7,125 nucleotides of DNA from Streptosporangiaceae bacterium (GCA_030052355.1 JASIGS010000043.1:1-7125), one strand, 5' to 3'; counted from the stretch's first letter, positions 1 through 6,268 are shown. A program made the numbers and translations. Notes: generated from the sequence alone by a model not told the origin.

Positions 1-477
1 GTCGAGCTAGTAGGTCGCTGGGCAGCACTACGTGACGGCCGCGCGTTGCTCTCGGGCGGCCTCCGCAACATGTTCATGCTCGCGGACCTCAAGATGAACC
101 GTTTGCTGGACACCTTCGACGATTGGGCCCTGGCTGACGGGCGCCGCGACGCTGAGATCGAACCTCGCCAGCGGTTCGAGCCCACGGGCGTGCCCAAGTC
201 GACGCGGTTGCAGCTAGACCTGGGAAGCGGCGAGATTCGCTCCATCGTCTGGGCAACAGGCTTCCGGCCCGACTACAACTGGCTCCAGGTGCCCGTGGTC
301 GGCCCGAAGGGCCAGCTGAAGCACGATGGCGGAGTGGTCGGCAGCGCGGGCCTGTACGCGCTGGGACTGCCCGTGCTGCGACGGCGGAAGTCCACGTTCA
401 TTTACGGCATTGAGGACGACGCGCGCGACGTAATTGATCACCTTGACCGATACCTGGCCGCAAGTCGACGGTCCTGA
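1..477 (+). CDS. FAD-dependent monooxygenase/oxidoreductase, C-terminal part (5' end outside the window)
   Basis: The reading frame is open from the first base, with no stop before TGA at 475-477, so the visible 158 residues are the C-terminus of a longer protein. The key signature is WATGFRPDYNWL at residues 84-95: the ATG-x-x-P motif of class B flavin monooxygenases and related NAD(P)/FAD oxidoreductases, which links the FAD and NADP domains. After it comes a GLYALGLP segment near residues 117-124, then a terminal stretch with FIYGIEDDARDVIDHL that resembles the final FAD-contacting part of single-component flavoproteins often annotated as CzcO/TrkA-like or YUCCA-like. The family would use NAD(P)H and O2 to oxidise a small organic substrate in the cytoplasm. 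The N-terminal GxGxxG motifs are not in the window, so monooxygenase versus reductase cannot be settled. It converges on the hydrolase operon, with 43 nt between the stop codons and no convincing terminator hairpin. Confidence 0.8.
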   Translation, partial: VELVGRWAALRDGRALLSGGLRNMFMLADLKMNRLLDTFDDWALADGRRDAEIEPRQRFEPTGVPKSTRLQLDLGSGEIRSIVWATGFRPDYNWLQVPVVGPKGQLKHDGGVVGSAGLYALGLPVLRRRKSTFIYGIEDDARDVIDHLDRYLAASRRS

Positions 478-520
478 CCGGCAAGCCCTGGGCGACCCAC
501 AAGGCGCTCAGACCTCCTGA

Positions 521-799
521 TCAGAGGGGCTGGACGGTGAAACCCAGCTTCCCGAGCACCTTGACCGCGCCCGATTTCCCGCCCTCGAAGTCGCCGGGAG
601 CGAGCCGCTGGCCGGTGGCGAACTCGTAAGCCGTGCCGAGGATCGCCTTGTGCGGATAGTGGCGCTTTTCCCAGACCAGCTCGTAGGTTCTGCTCGGCCC
701 GAAGCCGTGCTGGGCGAAGAACTGCTCGGCGCCCAGCCGGTCGAACTCTCCTATCGCGCGTACCACGTCGTCACGAGTCACGTCGTCCCACGCCACCAT
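521..799 (-). CDS. Stand-alone ScoMcrA-like N-terminal head domain protein (92 aa)
   Basis: This small protein consists almost entirely of one domain that I recognise as similar to the N-terminal head domain of ScoMcrA, the Streptomyces type IV enzyme that cuts methylated and phosphorothioated DNA. The similarity is from memory of the pattern, not a search. Visible signatures are a W-x-x-V-T opening with V-x-x-A-I-x-E-x-D-x-L-G (residues 4-23), HGFGPSRTYELV (31-42), YPHKAILGTAYEFATG (48-63; the usual form is Y-x-S-K-A-I) and a DFEGG...LGF ending (70-87). The SRA, sulfur-binding and HNH parts of ScoMcrA are all absent, so it is unlikely to be a nuclease by itself; a nucleic-acid-binding or accessory role is inference. 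The ATG at 797-799 has a purine-rich site (GAAGAAGG, 808-815) 8 nt upstream. It is the last gene of the minus-strand run, 47 nt after the HAD gene, and probably shares its transcript. It contains no transmembrane or signal segment. Confidence 0.72.
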   Translation of the reverse strand: MVAWDDVTRDDVVRAIGEFDRLGAEQFFAQHGFGPSRTYELVWEKRHYPHKAILGTAYEFATGQRLAPGDFEGGKSGAVKVLGKLGFTVQPL

Positions 800-823
800 C
801 TCTGTCGCCTTCTTCCTTCAACT

Positions 824-852
824 GCCTGCGAGTTCAGCCTGCGAGTTCAGCC
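824..852. repeat. 13-bp tandem duplication across the stop codon of the HAD gene
   Basis: GCCTGCGAGTTCA occurs at 824-836 and again, identically, at 837-849, followed by a partial third start (GCC after one base offset). On the minus strand the unit reads TGAACTCGCAGGC, and its leading TGA in the copy nearer the gene (847-849) is the HAD stop codon. The repeat lies mostly in the short spacer between the HAD gene and the downstream small gene. It looks like a slippage duplication. Because it follows the stop, it lengthens the spacer without changing the protein. Confidence 0.8.
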
Positions 853-1533
853 AGCCCCGTACCGGTCGATGATCTGGTTGGCGATCGCGTCGAGGTCTTT
901 GCCGATGTAGTTCGGCTGCGGGCCGACGTCGAGCGGAGCGTTGCCCGCGCGGAGGATCAGCCCGGCCTGCCAGCCGGCCGACTGAGCGCCAATGGTGTCC
1001 CAGACATGGCACGCGACCAGGCAGATGTCGCCAGGATCTAGCTGGAGTGCAGCGGCGACGGAGTGATACGCCTCCTGCGCTGGCTTATGCCGCTTAACGG
1101 TCTCGTCGACGCTAAATCGGTGTTCGAACACGTCGATCACGCCGGCGCGCTCCAGTTGCCGACCGGCGATCTCGAGCGTGTTGTCGGTCAGCGTGAATAG
1201 GCGGAAGCCGTGGTCGCGGAGCCGCCGGAGGGCCGCAGGTACCTCCGGGTGCGGCGGCATCGAGGCGAACCGGTCCGTCAGCTCGGCGGCGTCCGCGTCA
1301 CTGATCCGCAGGTCGCGGGTCGCCGCCAGCATCCGGAGCACCGCGCCGCCGATGTCGGTGAACGGCACGTAGACGCCGCTAAGCGTGAGCGCCTCGGAGT
1401 AGGTGATCAGGTTCGCGAACCACAGCCGCATGGCGGCCGGATCGTCGAAGATCCGGTCGAACGTGGGCCGGATCGCGTCAAGGTTCAGCAGCGTTTCGTT
1501 AACGTCGAACACGATGACCGGGCGGTCAGGCAT
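847..1533 (-). CDS. Haloacid dehalogenase type II-like HAD superfamily hydrolase (228 aa)
   Basis: This is a cytoplasmic HAD hydrolase of the L-2-haloacid dehalogenase-like class, of typical length (about 220-240 aa). Motif I is VFDVNETLL (residues 8-16), with D10 as the expected nucleophile and T14. A small helical cap follows, with R36 possibly equivalent to the halide-binding arginine. Motif II lies in LFTLTDNT (112-119). Motif III is KRHKP with K150, followed by Y156, at the spacing seen in L-DEX-type enzymes. Motif IV is LVACHVWDTIGAQSAGW (172-188), with D179. Two positions that are Ser and Asn in classic L-2-haloacid dehalogenases appear as A174 and H176, so the substrate is uncertain: halocarboxylate or another small acid or phosphate ester. 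The frame is open upstream to an ATG at 1590, but that start would overlap the preceding gene and add 19 unconserved residues. The ATG at 1531-1533 has a perfect GGAGGAG 6 nt upstream and starts just before the core strand. It lies 25 nt after the preceding hydrolase gene, so operonic. Confidence 0.88.
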   Translation of the reverse strand: MPDRPVIVFDVNETLLNLDAIRPTFDRIFDDPAAMRLWFANLITYSEALTLSGVYVPFTDIGGAVLRMLAATRDLRISDADAAELTDRFASMPPHPEVPAALRRLRDHGFRLFTLTDNTLEIAGRQLERAGVIDVFEHRFSVDETVKRHKPAQEAYHSVAAALQLDPGDICLVACHVWDTIGAQSAGWQAGLILRAGNAPLDVGPQPNYIGKDLDAIANQIIDRYGAG

Positions 1534-1539
1534 GGTGGA

Positions 1540-1546
1540 CTCCTCC
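1540..1546 (-). promoter_or_regulatory. Strong ribosome binding site fixing the HAD gene start
   Basis: On the minus strand this is GGAGGAG, 6 nt before the ATG at 1533. It is the best Shine-Dalgarno match in the operon and decides the shorter HAD start over the in-frame ATG at 1590. Confidence 0.8.
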
Positions 1547-1558
1547 AGATCAGCTTTG

Positions 1559-2257
1559 TTACGCGGCCGCCGCGACGTCGCGCACGGCATCGAGGATGAT
1601 GTCGACTACTTCAGCGGGTGCGGTGACCAGCGGCGCGTGGTCGACCGGCCGCGTGCGAGCACGGGCGCCCATCCGCTCGGCTGTGAAGAGCTGTGTTTCC
1701 GGGCTGATCATGCGGTCGTTCTCGGCTATGAGTACCCAGCTCGGTCCGTCCTTCCACAGCGGCCGCTCCACCGGGGCTCCTAGGCAGGCCGCGTTGATGG
1801 GGCGCTGCACGGCGGCCAGGATCGCGTGCTCATCCGCCGACGCGTCCGGAGCGAAGGCGTCGGCGAACGCCTGGCCGGGCAGCCATACCAGCCCGTAGTC
1901 GTCAGGCTTCAGTTCCGGCGCGCTCGGGTGCGGCTGGCCGCGGTAGAAGACGTCGCTGACGGTCTCACCTTCATCTGGCGCAAGCCCGGCGATGTAGACC
2001 AGGGAAGCGACCTTGGGGTCCCGGGTCTCGGCGATGACAGCGCCTGCATACGCGTGGCCGGCCAGCACGACCGGGCCATCGAGCCGCTCCAGAACCCGGC
2101 CCACCGCCGCGACGTCATCGGCTAGGGACGTGAGTGGCAGTGGTGCTGCGACTACTTTCAGGCCGGCCGCCGTCAACGGGCCGATCACCTTGGCCCAGCT
2201 CGATCCGTCGGCCCAGGCGCCGTGCACGAGCACGACACTGAGGTTGCTGTCAGGCAC
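1559..2257 (-). CDS. Alpha/beta hydrolase-fold protein lacking the nucleophile serine (232 aa)
   Basis: The protein belongs to the compact, lid-poor alpha/beta hydrolase group related to plant-type and bacterial small-ester hydrolases. The first strand and oxyanion loop are VVLVHGAWADGSSW (residues 8-21). PLTSLADDVAAV (41-52) is typical of the family, and IAGLAPDEGET (89-99) is the usual strand after the elbow. The family's nucleophile elbow is GHSYGG; here residues 67-72 read GHAYAG, with an Ala codon (GCG, 2051-2053) in place of the catalytic serine. The expected acid, D181 in ENDRMI, and the histidine, H207 in VDHAPL, are both present. Classical serine-ester hydrolysis is therefore not expected. 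It may be a pseudoenzyme, a lyase-like or cofactor-independent enzyme, or a binding protein. It starts at a GTG (2255-2257) with GGGAG 5 nt upstream; an ATG slightly upstream is out of frame. It is the second gene of the minus-strand run, 36 nt after the first and 25 nt before the HAD gene. No signal peptide is present. Confidence 0.9.
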   Translation of the reverse strand: MPDSNLSVVLVHGAWADGSSWAKVIGPLTAAGLKVVAAPLPLTSLADDVAAVGRVLERLDGPVVLAGHAYAGAVIAETRDPKVASLVYIAGLAPDEGETVSDVFYRGQPHPSAPELKPDDYGLVWLPGQAFADAFAPDASADEHAILAAVQRPINAACLGAPVERPLWKDGPSWVLIAENDRMISPETQLFTAERMGARARTRPVDHAPLVTAPAEVVDIILDAVRDVAAAA

Positions 2258-2293
2258 GCCTTCTCCCGTTCATGACTCCCGTCGCTCCAGCGT

Positions 2294-3160
2294 TCATGCC
2301 AGGGTCCGTTCGAGGAACGGACGGATGTAGCTGGCTGTCGTTTCGAGCTGGCTCTCGAGCAAGAAGTGGCCTCCGTCGAGCAGATGCACTTCGGCGTGGT
2401 GTGCGTCCGCGGTAAACGCGCGTGCGCCGTCCGGACCGAAGATCTCGTCGTTGCGGCCCCAGACGGCCAGCAGCGGTACCCGGCTATCGCGCAGGTAAGC
2501 GTGTAGATACGGGTAAAGCCGGAGGTTGGTCGCGTAGTCGGCAAGGAGGCTGAGCTGGATCTGGTCGTTGCCCGGCCGCGAGACGAGCGCGAAGTCGTGA
2601 CACCAGGTGTCCGGGCTGACCACACTCTGGTCTGGCACGCCGTGCAGGTATTGCCAGCGGATGGCGTCCAGCGTGAGGGCGTCGCGGAGCGCCCGCTCGG
2701 TCTCGGGATTCTGCTCCTGCCAGTAGTCCCGCACTGGCTTCCAGAAGGCCTCGACGAAGCCGGCCTCGTATCCGTTCCCGTTCTGGGTCACGATCGCCGT
2801 GACCGCGGCCGGGTCGTCGAGCGCGAGCCGCCAGCCGATCGGCGCCCCGTAGTCATGCACGTACATCGCATAGCGGGTGATGCCGAGCTGCCGGAGCAGC
2901 GCAGCGGTCAGGCCCGCGAGCGCGTCGAAGGTATAGCCGAACTGGTCGGCGGACGGAGTCTCAGACAGGCCGAAGCCCAGGTAGTCCGGGGCGATCACGT
3001 GATACTGCCCGGCCAGCACCGGGATGAGGTTCCGGAACATGAAGGAGCTGGCAGGGAAGCCGTGCAGCAGCACCACCGCGGGCGCACTGGGCGGTCCGGC
3101 CTGCCGGTAGAACAGCCGGCGCCCCTCTACGGCTGCATAACGGTAGTGGACGGTCGTCAT
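2294..3160 (-). CDS. Alpha/beta hydrolase with Asp nucleophile, epoxide hydrolase/dehalogenase-like (288 aa)
   Basis: This cytoplasmic alpha/beta hydrolase belongs to the epoxide hydrolase/haloalkane dehalogenase branch, in which an aspartate attacks the substrate to form an ester intermediate. The oxyanion motif is LLHGFP (residues 31-36). APDYLGFGLSE (57-67) matches the usual DxxGxGxS strand. The elbow is YVHDYGAPIGWRLA (100-113), with D103 as nucleophile. A cap domain spans roughly residues 128-228 and contains HGVPD (173-177) and several tyrosines. The acid is D238 in WGRNDEIF, and the histidine is H265 in LLDGGHFLLES. The residue after the nucleophile is Tyr, where haloalkane dehalogenases have the halide-binding Trp, so an epoxide or other substrate is at least as likely as a haloalkane. 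Length is normal for the family. The ATG at 3158-3160 has GGAAG 5 nt upstream. It is the first gene of the minus-strand operon and faces the divergent LAL regulator across 303 nt, which suggests it is the promoter-proximal target. Confidence 0.9.
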   Translation of the reverse strand: MTTVHYRYAAVEGRRLFYRQAGPPSAPAVVLLHGFPASSFMFRNLIPVLAGQYHVIAPDYLGFGLSETPSADQFGYTFDALAGLTAALLRQLGITRYAMYVHDYGAPIGWRLALDDPAAVTAIVTQNGNGYEAGFVEAFWKPVRDYWQEQNPETERALRDALTLDAIRWQYLHGVPDQSVVSPDTWCHDFALVSRPGNDQIQLSLLADYATNLRLYPYLHAYLRDSRVPLLAVWGRNDEIFGPDGARAFTADAHHAEVHLLDGGHFLLESQLETTASYIRPFLERTLA

Positions 3161-3214
3161 CGGCGCTTCCGCCGGAGGCTAGGCCAGCACCGGGCGCTGC
3201 GGTCGCAGCCGCTG

Positions 3215-3253
3215 ACAGCCGTGGCGATGGCTGTTGGTGTTATGGCTGGCATA
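3215..3253. promoter_or_regulatory. Candidate operator: two adjacent short dyads upstream of the hydrolase operon
   Basis: ACAGCC (3215-3220) and GGCTGT (3229-3234) form a perfect 6-bp inverted repeat with an 8-nt spacer. TATG (3241-3244) and CATA (3250-3253) form a second, shorter dyad. ATGGCTG also repeats directly at 3227-3233 and 3242-3248, a 15-nt step. The cluster lies about 55-93 nt upstream of the hydrolase start codon, a plausible place for a regulator site. Binding is inference only. Confidence 0.3.
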
Positions 3254-3295
3254 GCTCGAGCCTGCGGGCGACATGGAGCTCTTCGAATCCCCCGG

Positions 3296-3305
3296 TGGCT
3301 AGCCA
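3296..3305. repeat. 10-bp perfect palindrome in the divergent region
   Basis: TGGCTAGCCA is a perfect palindrome with no spacer, near the middle of the intergenic region. It shares the GGCT/AGCC core with the dyad at 3215-3234, so it could be part of the same regulatory array. It is short enough that chance is not excluded. Confidence 0.35.
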
Positions 3306-3351
3306 GTTCGGTAGCGCCCCAGCCGGGCGTCGCCGCCGGCATCTGCCAGCC

Positions 3352-3422
3352 AGTCAACTGCCCTTGCCCGGTCAGCGAGCTCGTCGGTCGCCACGCCGTC
3401 CATGACCGGGGTGGTGTTGACT
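3352..3422. promoter_or_regulatory. Pair of outward-facing GTTGACT elements (possible divergent -35 boxes)
   Basis: AGTCAAC at 3352-3358 is the exact reverse complement of GTTGACT at 3416-3422, so each strand carries a TTGACT hexamer, close to the TTGACA -35 consensus, pointing to its own gene. The plus-strand copy lies about 42 nt before the LAL start codon. The minus-strand copy is about 190 nt before the hydrolase start. No convincing TANNNT box is found 16-19 nt downstream of either, so the promoter reading is weak. Confidence 0.25.
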
Positions 3423-3463
3423 AGCGTCGTGGTCGCAAGGGCGAACCGGACGAGGAAGCGGTC

Positions 3464-6268
3464 ATGCCATCCGGAAACCGTCGATATCCGACCGATGCGG
3501 CATCCACCGTGCGCAGCCAGTCACTGACGCCGGCAGGTCCGCCAGTACTGGTCGGCCGCGACCGTCTGTGCCGCGAACTCGACCAGCTCGTTGCTGCCGT
3601 CGGGGCGGGCCGGAGCAGGGCACTCGTCCTGCGCGGCGAGCCAGGGATTGGGAAGACGGCGCTGCTCGACTACCTGGCCGGACACGCGCCCGACTGCCGC
3701 GTGGAGCGTGCCGCTGGTGTTGAGTCGGAGCTGGAACTGGCATTCGCTGGCCTATATCAGCTCTGCGCGCCCGTGCTGGGCCATCTCGACAACGTGGCTG
3801 AGCCGCAGCGCGGGGCGCTTCGGACCGCGCTGGGCATTAGCGCCGGTCCGGCACCAGATCGTTTTCTTGTCGGCCTGGCTGTCCTCAGCCTGCTGTCCGA
3901 CGCCGCCGAGGAGAAGCCGCTGCTCTGCCTGGTCGACGACGCCCACTGGCTGGATCAGGCTTCCGCACAGGTGCTGACCTTCGCCGCCCGGCGGCTCGGG
4001 GCAGAGTCAGTCGGTCTCGTCTTCGCCACGAGCGTGCAGACCCGTTGGCTAGCAGCACTTCCGGAGCTCGTCGTCGGCGGCCTGCGAGATGACGACGCTC
4101 AGGCGCTGCTTGACCCGGTGCTCGGAGGCCCAATGGACGCGCAGGTCCGCGATCAGATCCTCGCCGAGGCACGTGGTAACCCGCTGGCCCTCATCGAGCT
4201 GCCTCGCGGGCTGGCCCGGGCACAGCTGGCCGGGGGATTCGGATTTCCTGGCGCTATGGGCCTCAGCAGCAGCACGGAGGAGAGCTTCCGGCGGCGCCTT
4301 GAGGACCTCCCAGCAGCGACCCGCAGTTTGCTGCTGCTGGCGGCCGCCGACCCTACTGGTGACGCAGCACTGGTATGGCGCGCGGCATCCCTCCTCGGCA
4401 TCGGCGCCGAGGCAGCCGTTCCCGCCATCGAGGCTCGCCTGGCCGAGTTTGGCGCCAAGGTACGGTTTCACCATCCGCTCGTGCGCTCGGCCATTTACCA
4501 GTCAGGGTCGGTGCGGGAAACCCGGCGGATGCATGCCGCGCTGGCACAGGTGACCGACGCCGGGCTGGACCCCGACCGGCGGGCATGGCACCGCGCGCAG
4601 GCTGCTGACGGGCCGGACGCGGACATAGCTGACGAGCTGGAACGATCGGCCGACCGTGCTCGGTCCCGTGGCGGCGTCGGGGCGGCAGCGGCGTTCCTTG
4701 AGCGCTCGGCGATCCTGACACTGGCGGCGCCGCAGCGGGCCAGCCGTGCGCTGGCCGCTGCCGAGGCAAAGCTGCAGGAGGGGGAGGTCGGCGCGGCACG
4801 CGAGCTGCTGGCCATGGCAGAAGCTGGGTCAGTCAGTGAGGCAGCGCAGGCACGGGTCGAGCTGCTCCGGGCCCGGATCGAGTTCGCCGCGAACCGCGGC
4901 CGCGGCGCGCCGAGCATGCTGCTGACCGCAGCCAGGCGCCTCGAGCCCGTTGACTCCGCGCTGGCCCGCTCGACATACCTGGACGCGCTTTCCGCTGGCG
5001 TCTTCGCCGGACAGCTTGCAAGCCCGGGGAGCGGTCTCTGGGAGGTGGCGCGCGCCGCCTTGACTGCGCCTCCGCCGGCCGGTCCGCAGCGTGCACCCGA
5101 TCTTCTTCTCGATGGCCTGGCCGCCTATTACACCGACGGGTACGCCGCCGCAGTGCCCGTCCTGCGGAAGGCTCTGGCAGCGTTCGGGGCCGGCATGTCC
5201 GTCGAGGAAGAGCTCCGCTGGCTCTGGCTCGCCTGCCTCACCGCGGTGCACATCTGGGACGACGCTGGCTGGGACCGGATGTCAGCGCGGTACCTGGCAC
5301 TAGTCCGCCAGACCGGAGCCCTCGGCGAACACCCGCTGGCGCTCAGCATGCGCGCTCACCGGCTACTGCTCGCCGGCCAGCTGACGGCGTCCGAATCACT
5401 GGTTGCGCAGGCGCAGGCCGCGACCGAGGCGACCGGCGGCACGCTAGCGCCGTACGGGGCGCTGTCCCTGGCCGCGCTGCAAGGCGACGAGGCCGCCGTG
5501 GCCGCGCTGGTCGATGCCGCCGCACCAGAGGCGACCGAGCGCGGCGAGGGAGCGGGCATGACCGCGGCCGGGATGGCCAGTGCGCTGTTGTACCTCGGTC
5601 TCGGCCGCTACCAGGAAGCAGTGCCGAGCGCACAACTGGCCACCGCGGGCCCGGGAACCATTGCCACGCCGCCGTGGGCCATCGCTGAACTCATCGAGGC
5701 GGCCGTACGTACCGGCAAGACCGACCTCGCGGCGGATGCCTATGAACGGCTCGCAGAGATGACCGACGCCAGCGGCACCGACTGGGCGCTAGGAATCCAG
5801 GCGCGGTCTCAGGCGCTCCTGAGCGAAGGCGCGCACGCTGACGCGCGGTACCGTGAGGCGACGACCCGGCTCCAGCGGACCGGGCTTCGCATCTGCCTCG
5901 CCCGGGCTCACCTGCTATACGGGGAATGGCTGCGCCGCGAACGCCGGCGCACTGACGCCCGCGAGCAACTCCGGACCGCGTTCGGAATGCTGGATTCGAT
6001 GGGCGTGGCGGCGTTCGCGGAGAGAGCCAGGCGAGAGCTCCAGGCCACTGGGGAGACCGCCCGCAAGCGTGCCGTCGGCTCGCGGACCGACGAGCTGACC
6101 GCGCAGGAAACGCTGATAGCCCGGCTCGCCCGGGACGGCCTCTCGAACCCGGAGATCGGCGCCCGGCTCTACCTGAGCCCGCACACCGTCCAATACCACC
6201 TGCGCAAGGTCTTCGCCAAGCTCGGCATCACAGCACGCAGCCAGCTGGACCGCGTCTTGCCCGACTGA
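3464..6268 (+). CDS. LAL-family LuxR transcriptional regulator with AAA/NB-ARC-like ATPase (934 aa)
   Basis: This is a large ATP-binding LuxR-type regulator, a MalT/PikD-like class common in actinomycetes, where many members activate metabolic or secondary-metabolite operons. After a roughly 25-residue unconserved N-terminus comes VLVGRDRLCRELDQLV (28-43), which opens the ATPase module. Walker A is GEPGIGKT (58-65) and Walker B is LLCLVDDAHWLD (153-164). Conserved LAL blocks follow: RGNPLALIELP (237-247) and FHHPLVRSAIY (335-345). Residues of about 380-870 form a long Ala/Leu/Arg-rich helical region of TPR-like character, probably the signal-sensing part. The C-terminal LuxR helix-turn-helix occupies about 877-934, with LTAQE, GLSNPEIGARLYLS, HTVQYHLRKVF and AKLGITAR. 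All nucleotide-binding and DNA-binding motifs look intact. Length is typical (about 900-1000 aa). The ATG at 3464 is preceded by GAGGAAG at 3452-3458. It is divergent from the hydrolase operon, which is its likely target by position; it may also autoregulate. The inducer is unknown. Confidence 0.95.
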   Translation: MPSGNRRYPTDAASTVRSQSLTPAGPPVLVGRDRLCRELDQLVAAVGAGRSRALVLRGEPGIGKTALLDYLAGHAPDCRVERAAGVESELELAFAGLYQLCAPVLGHLDNVAEPQRGALRTALGISAGPAPDRFLVGLAVLSLLSDAAEEKPLLCLVDDAHWLDQASAQVLTFAARRLGAESVGLVFATSVQTRWLAALPELVVGGLRDDDAQALLDPVLGGPMDAQVRDQILAEARGNPLALIELPRGLARAQLAGGFGFPGAMGLSSSTEESFRRRLEDLPAATRSLLLLAAADPTGDAALVWRAASLLGIGAEAAVPAIEARLAEFGAKVRFHHPLVRSAIYQSGSVRETRRMHAALAQVTDAGLDPDRRAWHRAQAADGPDADIADELERSADRARSRGGVGAAAAFLERSAILTLAAPQRASRALAAAEAKLQEGEVGAARELLAMAEAGSVSEAAQARVELLRARIEFAANRGRGAPSMLLTAARRLEPVDSALARSTYLDALSAGVFAGQLASPGSGLWEVARAALTAPPPAGPQRAPDLLLDGLAAYYTDGYAAAVPVLRKALAAFGAGMSVEEELRWLWLACLTAVHIWDDAGWDRMSARYLALVRQTGALGEHPLALSMRAHRLLLAGQLTASESLVAQAQAATEATGGTLAPYGALSLAALQGDEAAVAALVDAAAPEATERGEGAGMTAAGMASALLYLGLGRYQEAVPSAQLATAGPGTIATPPWAIAELIEAAVRTGKTDLAADAYERLAEMTDASGTDWALGIQARSQALLSEGAHADARYREATTRLQRTGLRICLARAHLLYGEWLRRERRRTDAREQLRTAFGMLDSMGVAAFAERARRELQATGETARKRAVGSRTDELTAQETLIARLARDGLSNPEIGARLYLSPHTVQYHLRKVFAKLGITARSQLDRVLPD

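Larger units (their letters stand above)
3161..3463. promoter_or_regulatory. Divergent intergenic control region between the hydrolase operon and the LAL regulator
   Basis: This 303-nt stretch holds no credible gene. One minus-strand frame starts at a TTG at 3357 and ends overlapping the hydrolase ATG, but its Arg/Ala/Pro-rich product looks like chance. Because the genes on both sides diverge, promoters for both must lie here or nearby. I see several short dyads and two outward-facing GTTGACT sequences, but no good -10 box at the expected spacing from either, so promoter positions are not assigned. Confidence 0.6.

Noticed and set aside
469..528. Possible terminator between the flavoprotein and the head-domain gene (CGGT-CCTG-ACCG and an imperfect dyad around TGATCA)
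   Set aside because: The stems are only 4-6 bp, interrupted by mismatches or overlapping stop codons, with no T-run; not enough to call a terminator.
1534..1590. Upstream ATG start for the HAD protein at 1590
   Set aside because: It would overlap the preceding gene's end and add 19 unconserved residues; the ATG at 1533 has a strong ribosome site.
1210..1599. Plus-strand 129-codon frame opposite the HAD gene
   Set aside because: An Arg-rich, motif-free shadow of the HAD coding frame.
3157..3357. Minus-strand 66-codon frame that could be a leader peptide overlapping the hydrolase start (ATGA)
   Set aside because: It begins with TTG without a clear ribosome site, and its product is low-complexity Arg/Ala/Pro; chance open frame in GC-rich DNA.
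2597..3424. Long plus-strand open frame (275 codons) antisense to the first hydrolase
   Set aside because: It lies opposite a gene with full family motifs; its product has no recognisable motif and biased Arg/Gly/Val content, as expected from the complement of a GC-rich coding frame.
4049..5251. Several minus-strand open frames of 140-148 codons inside the LAL gene
   Set aside because: All overlap the intact LAL frame and lack motifs or ribosome sites; codon bias explains them.
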